Shown here piece by piece: positions 1 to 8,027 of a stretch of DNA of 18,218 nt. The notes beneath the pieces were generated by a model. The model was not told where the DNA came from. It made no database searches and saw only the letters and a program-made list of their open reading frames with translations. The DNA lies in the NCBI GenBank assembly GCA_016869915.1, contig VGDA01000022.1, positions 1 through 18,218 on the forward strand, given 5' to 3'. Position 1 is the stretch's first letter, and each line of letters opens with the position of its first letter. Position numbers and translations under genes: made by a program. Source of the stretch: Alphaproteobacteria bacterium. Its GTDB lineage: Bacteria > Pseudomonadota > Alphaproteobacteria > CACIAM-22H2.

Positions 1-145
1 CGACGCAGAGTTCGGGGAAGGCCACGAGATCCGCGCCCTGCGCGGCCGCCTCGGCGCGGGCGGCGCGGATGCGCGCGGCGTTGCCGCGCAGGTCGCCGAC
101 GGTCGGGTTGACCTGGGCGACGGCGATGGCGAGCCCGGCGGCCAT
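1..145 (-). CDS. nadE: Glutamine-dependent NAD+ synthetase, N-terminal fragment
   Basis: Only the first 48 codons are in the window; the gene runs off the left edge. The translation starts MAAGLAIAVAQVNPTVGDLR and reaches GADLVAFPELCV. This matches the start of the nitrilase-like glutaminase domain found at the N-terminus of glutamine-dependent NAD+ synthetases. Glu45 in FPEL would be the catalytic Glu of the Glu-Lys-Cys triad. That domain releases ammonia for amidation of nicotinate adenine dinucleotide in the cytoplasm. The ATG overlaps the TGA of the upstream UPF0114 gene by one base (TGATG), so the two are probably translationally coupled. A stand-alone carbon-nitrogen hydrolase cannot be excluded, because the synthetase domain lies outside the window. 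Confidence 0.8.
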   Translation of the reverse strand, partial: MAAGLAIAVAQVNPTVGDLRGNAARIRAARAEAAAQGADLVAFPELCV

Positions 146-696
146 CACTCCTGGCCGGTCTTCGCCGCCTTGTGCCCGCCGGGGCCGAAGGCGAGGCGGT
201 CGAGATAGGCGAGCAGGATCGCCGAGACGACGAATGCCATGTGGATGACGACGAGCAGGACGAGCTTGTCGTTCGGGATCGAGCCCACGTCGAGGAAGGC
301 CTTCAGCAGGTGGATCGAGGAGATCGCCACGATCGACGACGCGAGCTTGATCTTGAGCGATCCAGCGTCGAGCTTGCCGAACCAGGAGAGCTGTTCTCCC
401 GAGCCGTCGTCCTCGATGCGGCTGACGAAGTTCTCGTAGCCGGAGATGATCACCATCACCGTCAGGTTCGCGACCATCACGAGGTCCACGAGCGACAGGA
501 CGTAGAGCACCATGCGGCTCTCGTCGGCCTCGAACAGCGTCGCGCTGAGGTGGAAGAACTCCTGGAAGAACTTGATGACCACCAGGACGAGCACGAGGAT
601 GAGGCCGACATAGAGCGGTGCCTGCAGCCAGCGGCTCGACAGGATGACGCGCTCGATCATGCGTTCGAGCGACTTCGGGCGGGATTCCTTGCTCAT
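145..696 (-). CDS. UPF0114 (YqhA-type) integral membrane protein
   Basis: A 183-residue protein with four hydrophobic segments at about residues 26-44, 63-86, 116-135 and 144-165. Its sequence features, including RMIERVILSSRW near the N-terminus and LKIKLASSIVAISSIHLLKAF in segment three, fit the UPF0114/TIGR00645 family. The length is normal for the family. It should sit in the inner membrane; its biochemical role is not established and I assign none. It lies 48 bases after the nitronate monooxygenase gene and overlaps nadE by one base, so it is probably in the same transcript as nadE. The ATG at 696 is the start used here. Confidence 0.85.
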   Translation of the reverse strand: MSKESRPKSLERMIERVILSSRWLQAPLYVGLILVLVLVVIKFFQEFFHLSATLFEADESRMVLYVLSLVDLVMVANLTVMVIISGYENFVSRIEDDGSGEQLSWFGKLDAGSLKIKLASSIVAISSIHLLKAFLDVGSIPNDKLVLLVVIHMAFVVSAILLAYLDRLAFGPGGHKAAKTGQE

Positions 697-744
697 GGCG
701 ACGGGGCAATAGCAGATTCCCCGCGCCCCCCGCCACAGCCGGGG

Positions 745-1803
745 TCAGGCGGGCTGGAGGCCGGCCTCGCGGACGAGGCGCGCGACGACCTCGCCCGCCG
801 GCTCGGCGCGCGCCATGGCATGGCCCTGCCCCGCCCACATGGCCATCAGCTCGGGGCGTCCCTGCCGCGCCGCCGCCGCGCGCAGCGGCCCGGACAGCGC
901 GCCCTGCACGAGGTAGTCGGGTGCATCGGCCGCGCTCGCGTCGAGCTCGACGAGGAGGCGGTTGCGCAGCCCGCGCGCGTGGCGGCCGGTCACGCCGCGG
1001 GTGAGGATCGTCCCGCCGGCGCTCGCCAGCGCGGCCTTGTGGAGCGGGTGGGTCCCCGCCTCCGGGCAGGCGAGGAAGGCCGTGCCGAGCTGCACGGCCG
1101 AGGCGCCGAGCGCGAGCGCGGCGGCGACACCTCGCCCGTCCATGATGCCCCCCGCGGCGATCACGGGGATGCGCACCGCGTCGACCATCGCCGGCACGAG
1201 CGCCATCGTGCCGAAGAGGGATTCCCCGACCGGGCGCAGGAACGTGCCTCGATGCCCGCCCGCCTCCGCGCCCTGCGCGACCACCGCATCGACGCCGGTG
1301 GCCTGCAGCGCGCGCGCCTCGTCCGGCGTCGTCGCCGTCGACATGACGAGGATGCCGCGTTCGCGGCATCCCGCCAGCAGCCGCGGCGGCGGCGGGCCGA
1401 AATGCGTGCCGACGATGGCCGGCCGCGCAGCCAGCACGGCATCGACCTGCGCCTCGAGGTCCTCGCCCCAGGAATTGGGGATCGCCGGCGGCGGCAGCCC
1501 GAGTTCCTCGTGGAACGGCGCGAGGCGCGGGAGCGCGCGCGCGACCTCTGCCGGCGAGGGCGACGCGGGCGGCAGGACGAAGAGGTTGACGAGGAAGGGA
1601 CGCGTCGTGCGTTCGCGCGTCGCGGCGCAAGCCTCGGCGATGGCCCGGGGCCCGAGCATCGCCGCGCCGATGCTGCCGAGCGCGCCGGCCTCGGCCACGG
1701 CGGCGACGAGCGCGGGCGTCGTCGGCCCGCCCGCCATCGGCGCCTGCACGATCGGGAAGGCGACGCCGAGCCGCGCGGCGAAATCCCGGGCGCGCGCGCT
1801 CAT
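745..1803 (-). CDS. Nitronate monooxygenase family protein (FMN, TIM barrel)
   Basis: A 352-residue protein of the class I nitronate monooxygenase / 2-nitropropane dioxygenase family. These FMN enzymes oxidise alkyl nitronates such as propionate-3-nitronate to aldehyde or ketone and nitrite. Visible motifs are QAPMAGG at residues 20-26, the AQGAEAGGHRGTF block with the family's catalytic His at residue 184, and the phosphate-binding region AAGGIMDGRG followed by LGASAVQLGTAFL. The start codon lies 9 bases downstream of the DAHP synthase stop, so the two are likely co-transcribed, although no pathway links them. Some relatives are annotated only as enoyl-ACP-reductase-like flavoproteins; the conserved His favours true nitronate activity. 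Confidence 0.85.
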   Translation of the reverse strand: MSARARDFAARLGVAFPIVQAPMAGGPTTPALVAAVAEAGALGSIGAAMLGPRAIAEACAATRERTTRPFLVNLFVLPPASPSPAEVARALPRLAPFHEELGLPPPAIPNSWGEDLEAQVDAVLAARPAIVGTHFGPPPPRLLAGCRERGILVMSTATTPDEARALQATGVDAVVAQGAEAGGHRGTFLRPVGESLFGTMALVPAMVDAVRIPVIAAGGIMDGRGVAAALALGASAVQLGTAFLACPEAGTHPLHKAALASAGGTILTRGVTGRHARGLRNRLLVELDASAADAPDYLVQGALSGPLRAAAARQGRPELMAMWAGQGHAMARAEPAGEVVARLVREAGLQPA

Positions 1804-1812
1804 CGCCTGCCG

Positions 1813-3195
1813 TCAGGACGCGACGGCGCGGCGCTCTGCTGCGGTGTCGCGCGCCGCCTTCAGTTCCTCGGCCAGCAGGAATGCGAGCTCGAGGGACTGG
1901 GTGGCGTTGATGCGCGGGTCGCAATGCGTGTGGTAGCGGTCCGCGAGCGCGCTCTCGGTGACCTCCTGCGCGCCGCCGATGCATTCCGTCACGTTCTGCC
2001 CGGTCATCTCGAAATGCACGCCGCCGGCATGCGTGCCCTCGGCGCGATGGACAGCCATGAAGCCGCGCACCTCCGCGAGGATGCGGTCGAAGGGACGCGT
2101 CTTGTAGCCGGAGGCGGACTTGATGGTGTTCCCGTGCATCGGGTCGCACGACCAAACGACCTTGCGACCCTCGCGCGCCACGCGGCGCACCAGCGCCGGC
2201 AGGCGCTCGGCGAGCCTGTCGTGGCCCATGCGGCTGATGAGAGTGAGGCGTCCGGCCTCGTTCTCGGGATTGAGCATGTCGATCAGGCGGATCAGCTCGT
2301 CGGGCTCCAGCGTTGGCCCGACCTTCATGCCGATCGGGTTGCGGATGCCGCGGCAGAAATCGACATGGGCGCCGTCCGGCTGGCGGGTGCGCTCGCCGAT
2401 CCAGATCATGTGCGCGGAGCAGTCGTACCAGTCGCCCGAGGTGCTGTCGACGCGGGTCAGCGCCTCCTCGTAGGGCAGCAGCAGCGCCTCGTGGCTGGTG
2501 AAGAACTCGGCCTCGGAGATCTGCGGCGTGAGGTCGGAGCGGATGCCGCAGGCCTCCATGAAGTTCAGCGCCTCGGCGATCCGGTCGGCGATGTCTCGGA
2601 AGCGCTCGCCGGCCGGCGAGTTGGCGACGAAGCCCTGGGTCCAGCCATGGACGCGGTGGAGGTCGGCGTAGCCGCCGCGCGCGAAGGCGCGCAGGAGGTT
2701 GAGGGTCGAGGCGCTCTGCGAATAGACCTGCAGCATGCGCTGCGGGTCCGGCTCGCGCGCGCCCGCCTCGAACTCGATGCCGTTGATGATGTCGCCGCGA
2801 TAGGCAGGCAGGGTCACGCCGCCGATCGTCTCGGTGTCGGCCGAGCGCGGCTTCGCGAACTGGCCCGCCATGCGGCCGACCTTCACGACCGGCAGGCCGC
2901 CCGCGTACATCAGGACGACCGTCATCTGGAGGAACACCTTGAAGGTGTCCCTGATGTTGTTGGCGGAGAACTCGGCGAAGCTCTCGGCGCAATCGCCTCC
3001 CTGGAGAAGGAAGGCCTTGCCGTCGGCCACCGCCGCGAGCCTCGCCTTCAGCGCGCGCGCCTCGCCGGCGAAGACGAGGGGCGGGAAGCCCGCGAGCTTG
3101 CGCTCGACGGAGCCGAGCGCGTCCTTGTCGCGATACTCCGGCATCTGGCGGATGGGGTGGCCGCGCCAGCTGTCCGGGTTCCATTTCGCGCGCAT
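1813..3195 (-). CDS. 3-deoxy-7-phosphoheptulonate synthase, class II (plant type)
   Basis: A 460-residue enzyme that condenses phosphoenolpyruvate with erythrose 4-phosphate, the first step of the shikimate pathway. Class II signatures are complete: WNPDSWR near the start, LLQGGDCAESF with metal-ligand Cys69, SCDPMHGNT with the His ligand, HFEMTGQNVTEC with the Glu ligand and HCDPRINATQSLELAF with the Asp ligand. I chose the ATG at 3195, which has AAAGAG six bases upstream. An in-frame TTG two codons earlier, at 3201, would add two residues but has poorer ribosome-site spacing. The protein lacks the long N-terminal regulatory extension of plant and some actinobacterial members. A candidate promoter lies upstream at 3229-3258. 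Confidence 0.96.
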   Translation of the reverse strand: MRAKWNPDSWRGHPIRQMPEYRDKDALGSVERKLAGFPPLVFAGEARALKARLAAVADGKAFLLQGGDCAESFAEFSANNIRDTFKVFLQMTVVLMYAGGLPVVKVGRMAGQFAKPRSADTETIGGVTLPAYRGDIINGIEFEAGAREPDPQRMLQVYSQSASTLNLLRAFARGGYADLHRVHGWTQGFVANSPAGERFRDIADRIAEALNFMEACGIRSDLTPQISEAEFFTSHEALLLPYEEALTRVDSTSGDWYDCSAHMIWIGERTRQPDGAHVDFCRGIRNPIGMKVGPTLEPDELIRLIDMLNPENEAGRLTLISRMGHDRLAERLPALVRRVAREGRKVVWSCDPMHGNTIKSASGYKTRPFDRILAEVRGFMAVHRAEGTHAGGVHFEMTGQNVTECIGGAQEVTESALADRYHTHCDPRINATQSLELAFLLAEELKAARDTAAERRAVAS

Positions 3196-3228
3196 GATCA
3201 ACTCTTTGGCTTGAAAGTTTGGCGCGGG

Positions 3229-3258
3229 ACATTAGCCCCGTGCCGGCTCCGTGCGCAA
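3229..3258 (-). promoter_or_regulatory. Candidate sigma70-type promoter for DAHP synthase
   Basis: Reading the minus strand, TTGCGC (3258-3253) is followed after 18 bases by TAATGT (3234-3229). It lies in the roughly 90-base gap between the dioxygenase stop and the DAHP synthase start. Three of six -35 bases fit the consensus exactly and the -10 begins TA; the site is plausible but unproven. Confidence 0.4.
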
Positions 3259-3284
3259 CGACCGCGGCGACGCGCCCCCGGAGA

Positions 3285-4109
3285 TCAGGCGGCGTTCACA
3301 GGCCGCATCAGGATCCCCATGCGGCGCTCGCGCAGGCGCTTCTGCGCCGCCAGCCCCTCGGGCGCGAAATCGGCGGCGGCCCGGGGCTCGGGCTCGAAAT
3401 GCCCGAAGCGGTCGACGCCCCGCACGAGCGTCGCGGTGTCGTGCGCGGCGATCGACTGCCGGACCGAGGTCGGGATGTAGCGGATCGCAAGGCCGATCCG
3501 GCGATCCGATCCCGTGTTCGGGTCCGAGCCATGGGCGATCTTGACGTGGTGCAGCGACATCTCGCCGGGCTGCAGGACGATGTCGGCCACCCTCGCCTCG
3601 TCGACCTCGACCTGCATCTCCTGGCCGCGCGACAGCATGTTGTTGGGCGCGAACGTGTCCTTGTGGGCGGCGATCTCGCCGGCATGCGAGCCCGGCAGCA
3701 CGCGCATGCACCCGGTCTCGCGCGTGCTTGGGCTCAGGGCGACCCAGGCCGTGAGGATGTCGTAGGGCTCGAGGCCCCAGTAGGCGACGTCCTGGTGCCA
3801 CGAGATGTAGGCGGGATCCCTCGGTTCCTTGATGAAGAGCACGGTCTCCCAGCACAGGATGTCCGGCCCGAGGATGCCCTCGACGCGGTCGAGGATGGCC
3901 GGGCTGCGCACGATGGCGTCGATCGTGGTCGAGTAGAGATGCGGCTTGTGGCGCAGTTCCTTGGGCAGCGGCCCGCCGAGCGAACGCTCGAAGGCCTCGA
4001 CTCGGCTGCGCGCGGCCGTGGCCTCGCCTGCCTCCAAGACGCGGAGCGGGAACAGGTAGCCGTCGCGCTCGTAGGCGGCCTTCTCGGCGGCGGTCAGCGT
4101 GGCAGTCAT
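3285..4109 (-). CDS. Phytanoyl-CoA dioxygenase (PhyH) family protein
   Basis: A 274-residue Fe(II)/2-oxoglutarate-dependent oxygenase of the PhyH family. The iron facial triad is visible: His105 and Asp107 in SWHQDVAYW, and the distal His193 in KIAHGSDPN. The following RRIGLAIRYIP supplies the Arg expected to hold 2-oxoglutarate. The Asp in HxD indicates a hydroxylase, because halogenating relatives have Ala or Gly there. The substrate cannot be read from the sequence; bacterial members act on diverse small molecules. The gene lies 43 bases after glutathione reductase, with a 7-bp hairpin between them, and about 90 bases before DAHP synthase, so it may be the last gene of the glm/gor transcript or separately expressed. 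Confidence 0.9.
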   Translation of the reverse strand: MTATLTAAEKAAYERDGYLFPLRVLEAGEATAARSRVEAFERSLGGPLPKELRHKPHLYSTTIDAIVRSPAILDRVEGILGPDILCWETVLFIKEPRDPAYISWHQDVAYWGLEPYDILTAWVALSPSTRETGCMRVLPGSHAGEIAAHKDTFAPNNMLSRGQEMQVEVDEARVADIVLQPGEMSLHHVKIAHGSDPNTGSDRRIGLAIRYIPTSVRQSIAAHDTATLVRGVDRFGHFEPEPRAAADFAPEGLAAQKRLRERRMGILMRPVNAA

Positions 4110-4134
4110 GCTGGGTCTCCCCCTCGGATGGAAC

Positions 4135-4151
4135 GGCCTCGGCTCGAGGCC
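4135..4151 (-). terminator. Hairpin immediately after gor (possible terminator or attenuator)
   Basis: A perfect 7-bp stem with a 3-base loop, GGCCTCG-GCT-CGAGGCC on the plus strand, begins one base after the glutathione reductase stop codon. No T-run follows in the direction of transcription, so it is not a classical intrinsic terminator. It could slow polymerase or protect the 3' end of the upstream message. Confidence 0.35.
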
Positions 4152-4152
4152 A

Positions 4153-5508
4153 TCAGGTGCGCCGCGTCGGCTCGCGCATCAGCACGAACTCCTCGGCGGC
4201 GGTCGGATGCACGGCGACGGTGCGATCGAAGTCGCGCTTCGTCAGCCTCGCCTTCACGGCGATGGCGAGCGCCTGGATGATCTCCGGCGCGTCGGCGCCG
4301 ACCATGTGCGCGCCCACGACGACCTGCGACGCGCGCTCGACGACGAGCTTCATCAGCGTCCTTTCCTCGCGCCCGGACAGCGCGTGCTTCATCGGCCGGA
4401 ACAGCGCGGTGTAGACGTCGACCGCCCCGCATTGCGCGGCCGCGGCCTCCTCGGACAGGCCGACCGTGCCGAGCGGCGGCTGGCTGAACACCGCGCTGGC
4501 GACGCAGGAATGGTCCATGCGCGTCGGGTTGCCGTCGAACAGCGTCGCGGCGAGGCCCCTGCCCTCCGCGATCGCCACCGGCGTCAGGTTGATGCGGTCC
4601 GTGACGTCGCCGATGGCGTGGATGCCCGGGGCCGTCGTCGCCTGCCACTCGTCGACCGCGATGGCGCCGGCTTTGTTCAGGGTGACGCCGGCCTCCTCGA
4701 GGCCGAGCCCCGCCGTGTTCGGCCGGCGCCCCGTCGCCATCATCACCTCGTCGACCTCGAGTGCGGAGCCGTCCCGGAGCTCCAGCCGCAGGCCGCCCGC
4801 GACGCGCTCGATGCGCGCCGCCTCGGCGCCGGCCAGGAAGCGCACGCCCTTGCGCGCCATCTCGGCCTGCAGGTGCGCGCGGCACTCGTCGTCGAAGCCG
4901 CGCAGCACGCGGTCGGCGCGGATGACCTGCGTCACCTCCGCGCCCGCGGCGCGGAAGATGCCCGCGAACTCCACCGCGATGTAGCCGCCACCGAGGATCG
5001 CCACCCGGCGCGGCAGCTCGCGAAGGTCGAGCGCCTGGTCGGAATCGATCGCCAGCTCCGCGCCCGGGATGGCGAGGCGCTCGGGCCTGCCGCCGGTGGC
5101 GACGAGGATGTGGCGCGCCGTGACGCGCCGGCCCGCCACCTCGACGGTGTTCGCGGCGACGATGCGCGCGCGGCCTTCGTGGACGGCGACGCCGGAGCCC
5201 GCGAGCAGCTTCGCGTAGATGCCATGCAGCCGGTCCGTCTCGCGATCCTTGGCGGCGACCAGCGCGCCCCAGTCGAGGCGCGCGCGCTCCACCGTCCAGC
5301 CATAGCCGCGCGCGTCCTCGAGCTCCTCGGCGAAATGGGTGCCGTAGACCAGCAGCTTCTTGGGCACGCAGCCGCGCAGCACGCAGGTGCCGCCGATGCG
5401 GCGATCCTCGGCGATCGCGACACGCGCGCCATGGGCCGCGGCCCGGCGCGAGGCCGCGACGCCCCCGGAGCCGGCGCCGATCGTGAAGAGGTCGTAGTCG
5501 AACGCCAT
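4153..5508 (-). CDS. gor: Glutathione-disulfide reductase
   Basis: A 451-residue flavoprotein disulfide reductase that uses NADPH to reduce oxidised glutathione in the cytoplasm. The FAD-binding GAGSGG is at residues 11-16. The redox-active disulfide is Cys42/Cys47 in GGTCVLRGCVPKK. The NAD(P)-binding GGGYIAVEFAG is followed by VIRADRVLRGFD, whose two Arg residues fit the NADPH-specific glutathione reductases. The C-terminal catalytic pair is His434/Glu439 in VAVHPTAAEEF. Length matches bacterial Gor. The ATG at 5508 is three bases past the DUF599 stop, so the gene is in the glm transcript. Trypanothione and mercuric reductases share the fold but are less likely: there is no mercury-binding Cys pair at the C-terminus. 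Confidence 0.95.
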   Translation of the reverse strand: MAFDYDLFTIGAGSGGVAASRRAAAHGARVAIAEDRRIGGTCVLRGCVPKKLLVYGTHFAEELEDARGYGWTVERARLDWGALVAAKDRETDRLHGIYAKLLAGSGVAVHEGRARIVAANTVEVAGRRVTARHILVATGGRPERLAIPGAELAIDSDQALDLRELPRRVAILGGGYIAVEFAGIFRAAGAEVTQVIRADRVLRGFDDECRAHLQAEMARKGVRFLAGAEAARIERVAGGLRLELRDGSALEVDEVMMATGRRPNTAGLGLEEAGVTLNKAGAIAVDEWQATTAPGIHAIGDVTDRINLTPVAIAEGRGLAATLFDGNPTRMDHSCVASAVFSQPPLGTVGLSEEAAAAQCGAVDVYTALFRPMKHALSGREERTLMKLVVERASQVVVGAHMVGADAPEIIQALAIAVKARLTKRDFDRTVAVHPTAAEEFVLMREPTRRT

Positions 5509-5511
5509 GCG

Positions 5512-6195
5512 TCACTCCTTGATCGCGGCGAGCGTGGCGGAGAGGAATTCGCGCCGCGCCAGCACGAGCACCACCAGCGCCGTCGCGCCGACGAGGAGCC
5601 AGGGATGCACGAAGCCGGCGAGCGCCGCGAGCCCGAAATAATACGCGCGCACGCCGGAATTGAAGTGCCGCGTGGCGATGTCGCTCATGCGCGCGGCGCG
5701 CGCCACGATCGCAGGCCCCTCCGCGCGGGCGGCGTCGCTGCCGGCGGCCGGGGCCGTGCCCATAAGGATCATGAGGTAGTTGAACTGCCGCATCGACCAC
5801 GTGAACTTGAAGAACGCGTAGATGAACACGACGATCTCCGCGCCGAGGCGCAGGCGCCAGGAAAGGGCGCCGCCGCTGCGCGCGAAGGGCAGCTCGGCGA
5901 CGAGGCCCAGGACTTGGTCTCCCGCTCCCGCGACGGCCAGCAGGCCGCCGAGGATGATCAGCGAGGTCTGGGCGAAGAAGTTGGGCGAGCGGGCGATGTG
6001 CGCGGCGAGCGTGGCGTCGTAGATGCGGTTCTCGCGCTCCAGCATCCGCTCCATCCAGCGCCGCCGCAGCCGCGCCGTGACGCCCATCAGCCCGTGCGCG
6101 GGGAAGCGATGGTCGGCGAGCAGCGTGTAGCCGGTCCAGGCGGCCAGCAGGAAGCCGAAGGCAATTAGGTCCTCCGTCGTCGGCGCGCCTTGCAT
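5512..6195 (-). CDS. DUF599 family integral membrane protein
   Basis: A 227-residue predicted inner-membrane protein. Hydrophobic segments lie at about residues 9-26, 74-90, 116-134, 183-196 and 198-213. The family-type stretches SMRQFNYLMIL and RHFNSGVRAYYFGLAALAGF followed by HPW identify DUF599, whose function is unknown to me. The gene fits tightly between glmS, whose stop is at 6199 (a 3-base gap), and gor, whose start is at 5508 (a 3-base gap), so it is almost certainly co-transcribed with both. The ATG at 6195 is the natural start given this spacing. Confidence 0.8.
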   Translation of the reverse strand: MQGAPTTEDLIAFGFLLAAWTGYTLLADHRFPAHGLMGVTARLRRRWMERMLERENRIYDATLAAHIARSPNFFAQTSLIILGGLLAVAGAGDQVLGLVAELPFARSGGALSWRLRLGAEIVVFIYAFFKFTWSMRQFNYLMILMGTAPAAGSDAARAEGPAIVARAARMSDIATRHFNSGVRAYYFGLAALAGFVHPWLLVGATALVVLVLARREFLSATLAAIKE

Positions 6196-6198
6196 CGG

Positions 6199-8022
6199 CT
6201 ACTCGACGGTCACGCTCTTGGCGAGGTTGCGCGGCTGGTCGACGTCCGTGCCCTTGATCACGGCGACGTGGTAGGCGAGCAGCTGGACCGGCGCGATGTG
6301 CAGGATCGGCGCGACGAAGGGATCGACGCGCGGCATCTCGATCGAGGCCCAGGGGATGCGCCCGGCCCTGTCGATGCCCTCGCGGTCCGAGATCAGGATC
6401 ACGCGGCCGCCGCGCGCGGCGACCTCCTGCATGTTGGACGCAGTCTTCTCGAACAACTCGTCGCTCGGCGCCACGACGATGACCGGCACGGTCTCGTCGA
6501 TCAGCGCGATCGGGCCGTGCTTCATCTCGCCCGCGGCGTACCCCTCGGCGTGGATGTAGGAGATCTCCTTGAGCTTCAGCGCGCCCTCGAGCGCGACCGG
6601 GTAGGACGACCCGCGGCCCAGATAGAGGACGTCGCGCGCCTCGGCGACGGTCGCGGCGAGCCTGCGGATCGCGTCGTCGTGGGCGAGCACCTCGGCGATG
6701 CGCGCGGGCGTCTCGCCCAGAGCGACGCAGAGCCGCGCATGCTCGCGCGCCGGGATCGTCCCGCGCGCCCTGGCGGCCGCCAGCGCGAGGCAGGCCATGA
6801 CCGTGAGCTGCGTCGCCATCGCCTTGGTCGAGGCGACGCCTATCTCCGGGCCGGCATGGGTCGGGAAGACGACGTCGGAGGCGCGCGCGATGGAGCTCTC
6901 CGGCATGTTGACGATCGAGGCGATGCGCTGGCCCTCGGCGCGCGCGTGCTGCAGCGCCGCCAGCGTGTCGATCGTCTCGCCGGACTGCGAGACGAAGAGA
7001 GCCGCGCCGCCCGGCGCCAGCACCGGCCGCCGGTAGCGGAACTCCGATGCGATGTCGGTGTCGACGGCGAGGCGCGCGAGCCCCTCGAACCAGTACTTCG
7101 CGATCTGGCCGGCGTAGTGCGAGGTGCCGCAGGCGATGATCGACAGGCGCGGCAGCGTCGCGAAGTCGAAGGGCAGCCCGGGCAGGCCGACCTCGTGCGT
7201 CGCCGGGTTGACGTAGGCGCGCAGCGTGTCGCCGACGACCGCGGGCTGCTCGTGGATCTCCTTGTGCATGAAGTGCCGGTGGTTACCCTTGCCCACCAGC
7301 GCGCCGGAGAGCGCGGTCTCGCGCACCTGGCGCTCCACGCGCCGGTCGTCGCGGTCGTAGATCTCGGCGCCCGCGCCGGTCAGCACGGCCCAGTCGCCAT
7401 CCTCGAGGTAGCAGAGGCGGCGCGTTAGCGGCGCCAGCGCGAAGGCGTCCGAGCCGAGGAACATCTCGCCGTCGCCGAAGCCGATCGCCAGCGGCGACCC
7501 CTGCCGCGCCGCGAGCAGCATGCCGTCGGTGCCGGCCACCAGCACCGCGAGGGCGAAGGCCCCGCGGATGCGGCGCAGCGCCATGCTCATGGCCTCGCGC
7601 GGCGGATGGCCTGCGTCGAGCAGCTCGGTGATCAGCTGCGCGAAGACTTCGGTGTCGGTCTCGGTCTCGAAGCGGCGCCCGCGCGCGAGGAGCTCGCCCT
7701 TCAGCTCGGCGAAGTTCTCGATGATGCCGTTGTGGACGACCGCGACGCGATGCGTGGCGTGCGGGTGGGCGTTGGTCTCGTTGGGGCGCCCATGCGTGGC
7801 CCAGCGCGTGTGGCCAATGCCGGTCGTACCCGGAAGCGGCGCCTCGCGCAGCACGGCCTCGAGCCGCGAGAGCTTGCCCTCCGCGCGCCGGCGATCGATG
7901 GCGCCGTCGCGCAGCGTCGCGATGCCCGCGGAGTCGTAGCCGCGGTACTCGAGCCGGCGCAGCCCGTCGACCAGCAGGGGGGCCGCCTCGGCGCGACCGA
8001 TGATGCCGATGATGCCGCACAT
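6199..8022 (-). CDS. glmS: Glutamine-fructose-6-phosphate aminotransferase (isomerizing)
   Basis: A 607-residue enzyme that makes glucosamine 6-phosphate from fructose 6-phosphate and glutamine, feeding UDP-GlcNAc synthesis. The N-terminal class II glutaminase begins MCGIIGIIG with the nucleophile Cys2 (after Met removal), followed by GHTRWATHGRPNETNAHPH and HNGIIENF. Two sugar-phosphate isomerase (SIS) domains follow, at about 285-420 with CGTSHYAGQIAK and SQSGETIDTL, and about 455-595 with LGRGSSYPVALEGALKLKE. The C-terminus ends in the typical DQPRNLAKSVTVE. It starts five bases after the glmU stop, with a GGAAGG ribosome site inside the end of glmU. I see no glmS ribozyme, as expected outside Firmicutes-type bacteria. 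Confidence 0.98.
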   Translation of the reverse strand: MCGIIGIIGRAEAAPLLVDGLRRLEYRGYDSAGIATLRDGAIDRRRAEGKLSRLEAVLREAPLPGTTGIGHTRWATHGRPNETNAHPHATHRVAVVHNGIIENFAELKGELLARGRRFETETDTEVFAQLITELLDAGHPPREAMSMALRRIRGAFALAVLVAGTDGMLLAARQGSPLAIGFGDGEMFLGSDAFALAPLTRRLCYLEDGDWAVLTGAGAEIYDRDDRRVERQVRETALSGALVGKGNHRHFMHKEIHEQPAVVGDTLRAYVNPATHEVGLPGLPFDFATLPRLSIIACGTSHYAGQIAKYWFEGLARLAVDTDIASEFRYRRPVLAPGGAALFVSQSGETIDTLAALQHARAEGQRIASIVNMPESSIARASDVVFPTHAGPEIGVASTKAMATQLTVMACLALAAARARGTIPAREHARLCVALGETPARIAEVLAHDDAIRRLAATVAEARDVLYLGRGSSYPVALEGALKLKEISYIHAEGYAAGEMKHGPIALIDETVPVIVVAPSDELFEKTASNMQEVAARGGRVILISDREGIDRAGRIPWASIEMPRVDPFVAPILHIAPVQLLAYHVAVIKGTDVDQPRNLAKSVTVE

Positions 8023-8027
8023 GGTCG

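Noticed and set aside
172..3480. A very long plus-strand open frame (1102 codons) antisense to the UPF0114, nitronate monooxygenase and DAHP synthase genes
   Set aside because: It is full of Arg, His, Asp, Glu and Ala in low-complexity runs, has no family similarity, and lies opposite three well-supported genes. It is a product of high GC content and codon bias on the other strand.
4099..6168. A 689-codon plus-strand open frame opposite gor and DUF599
   Set aside because: Composition is the same GC-driven shadow pattern (RRRAD, GEE and HHH-like runs), while the minus strand encodes complete, motif-bearing proteins.
6190..7428. A 412-codon plus-strand open frame opposite glmS
   Set aside because: Antisense to catalytic domains of GlmS; no recognisable motif.
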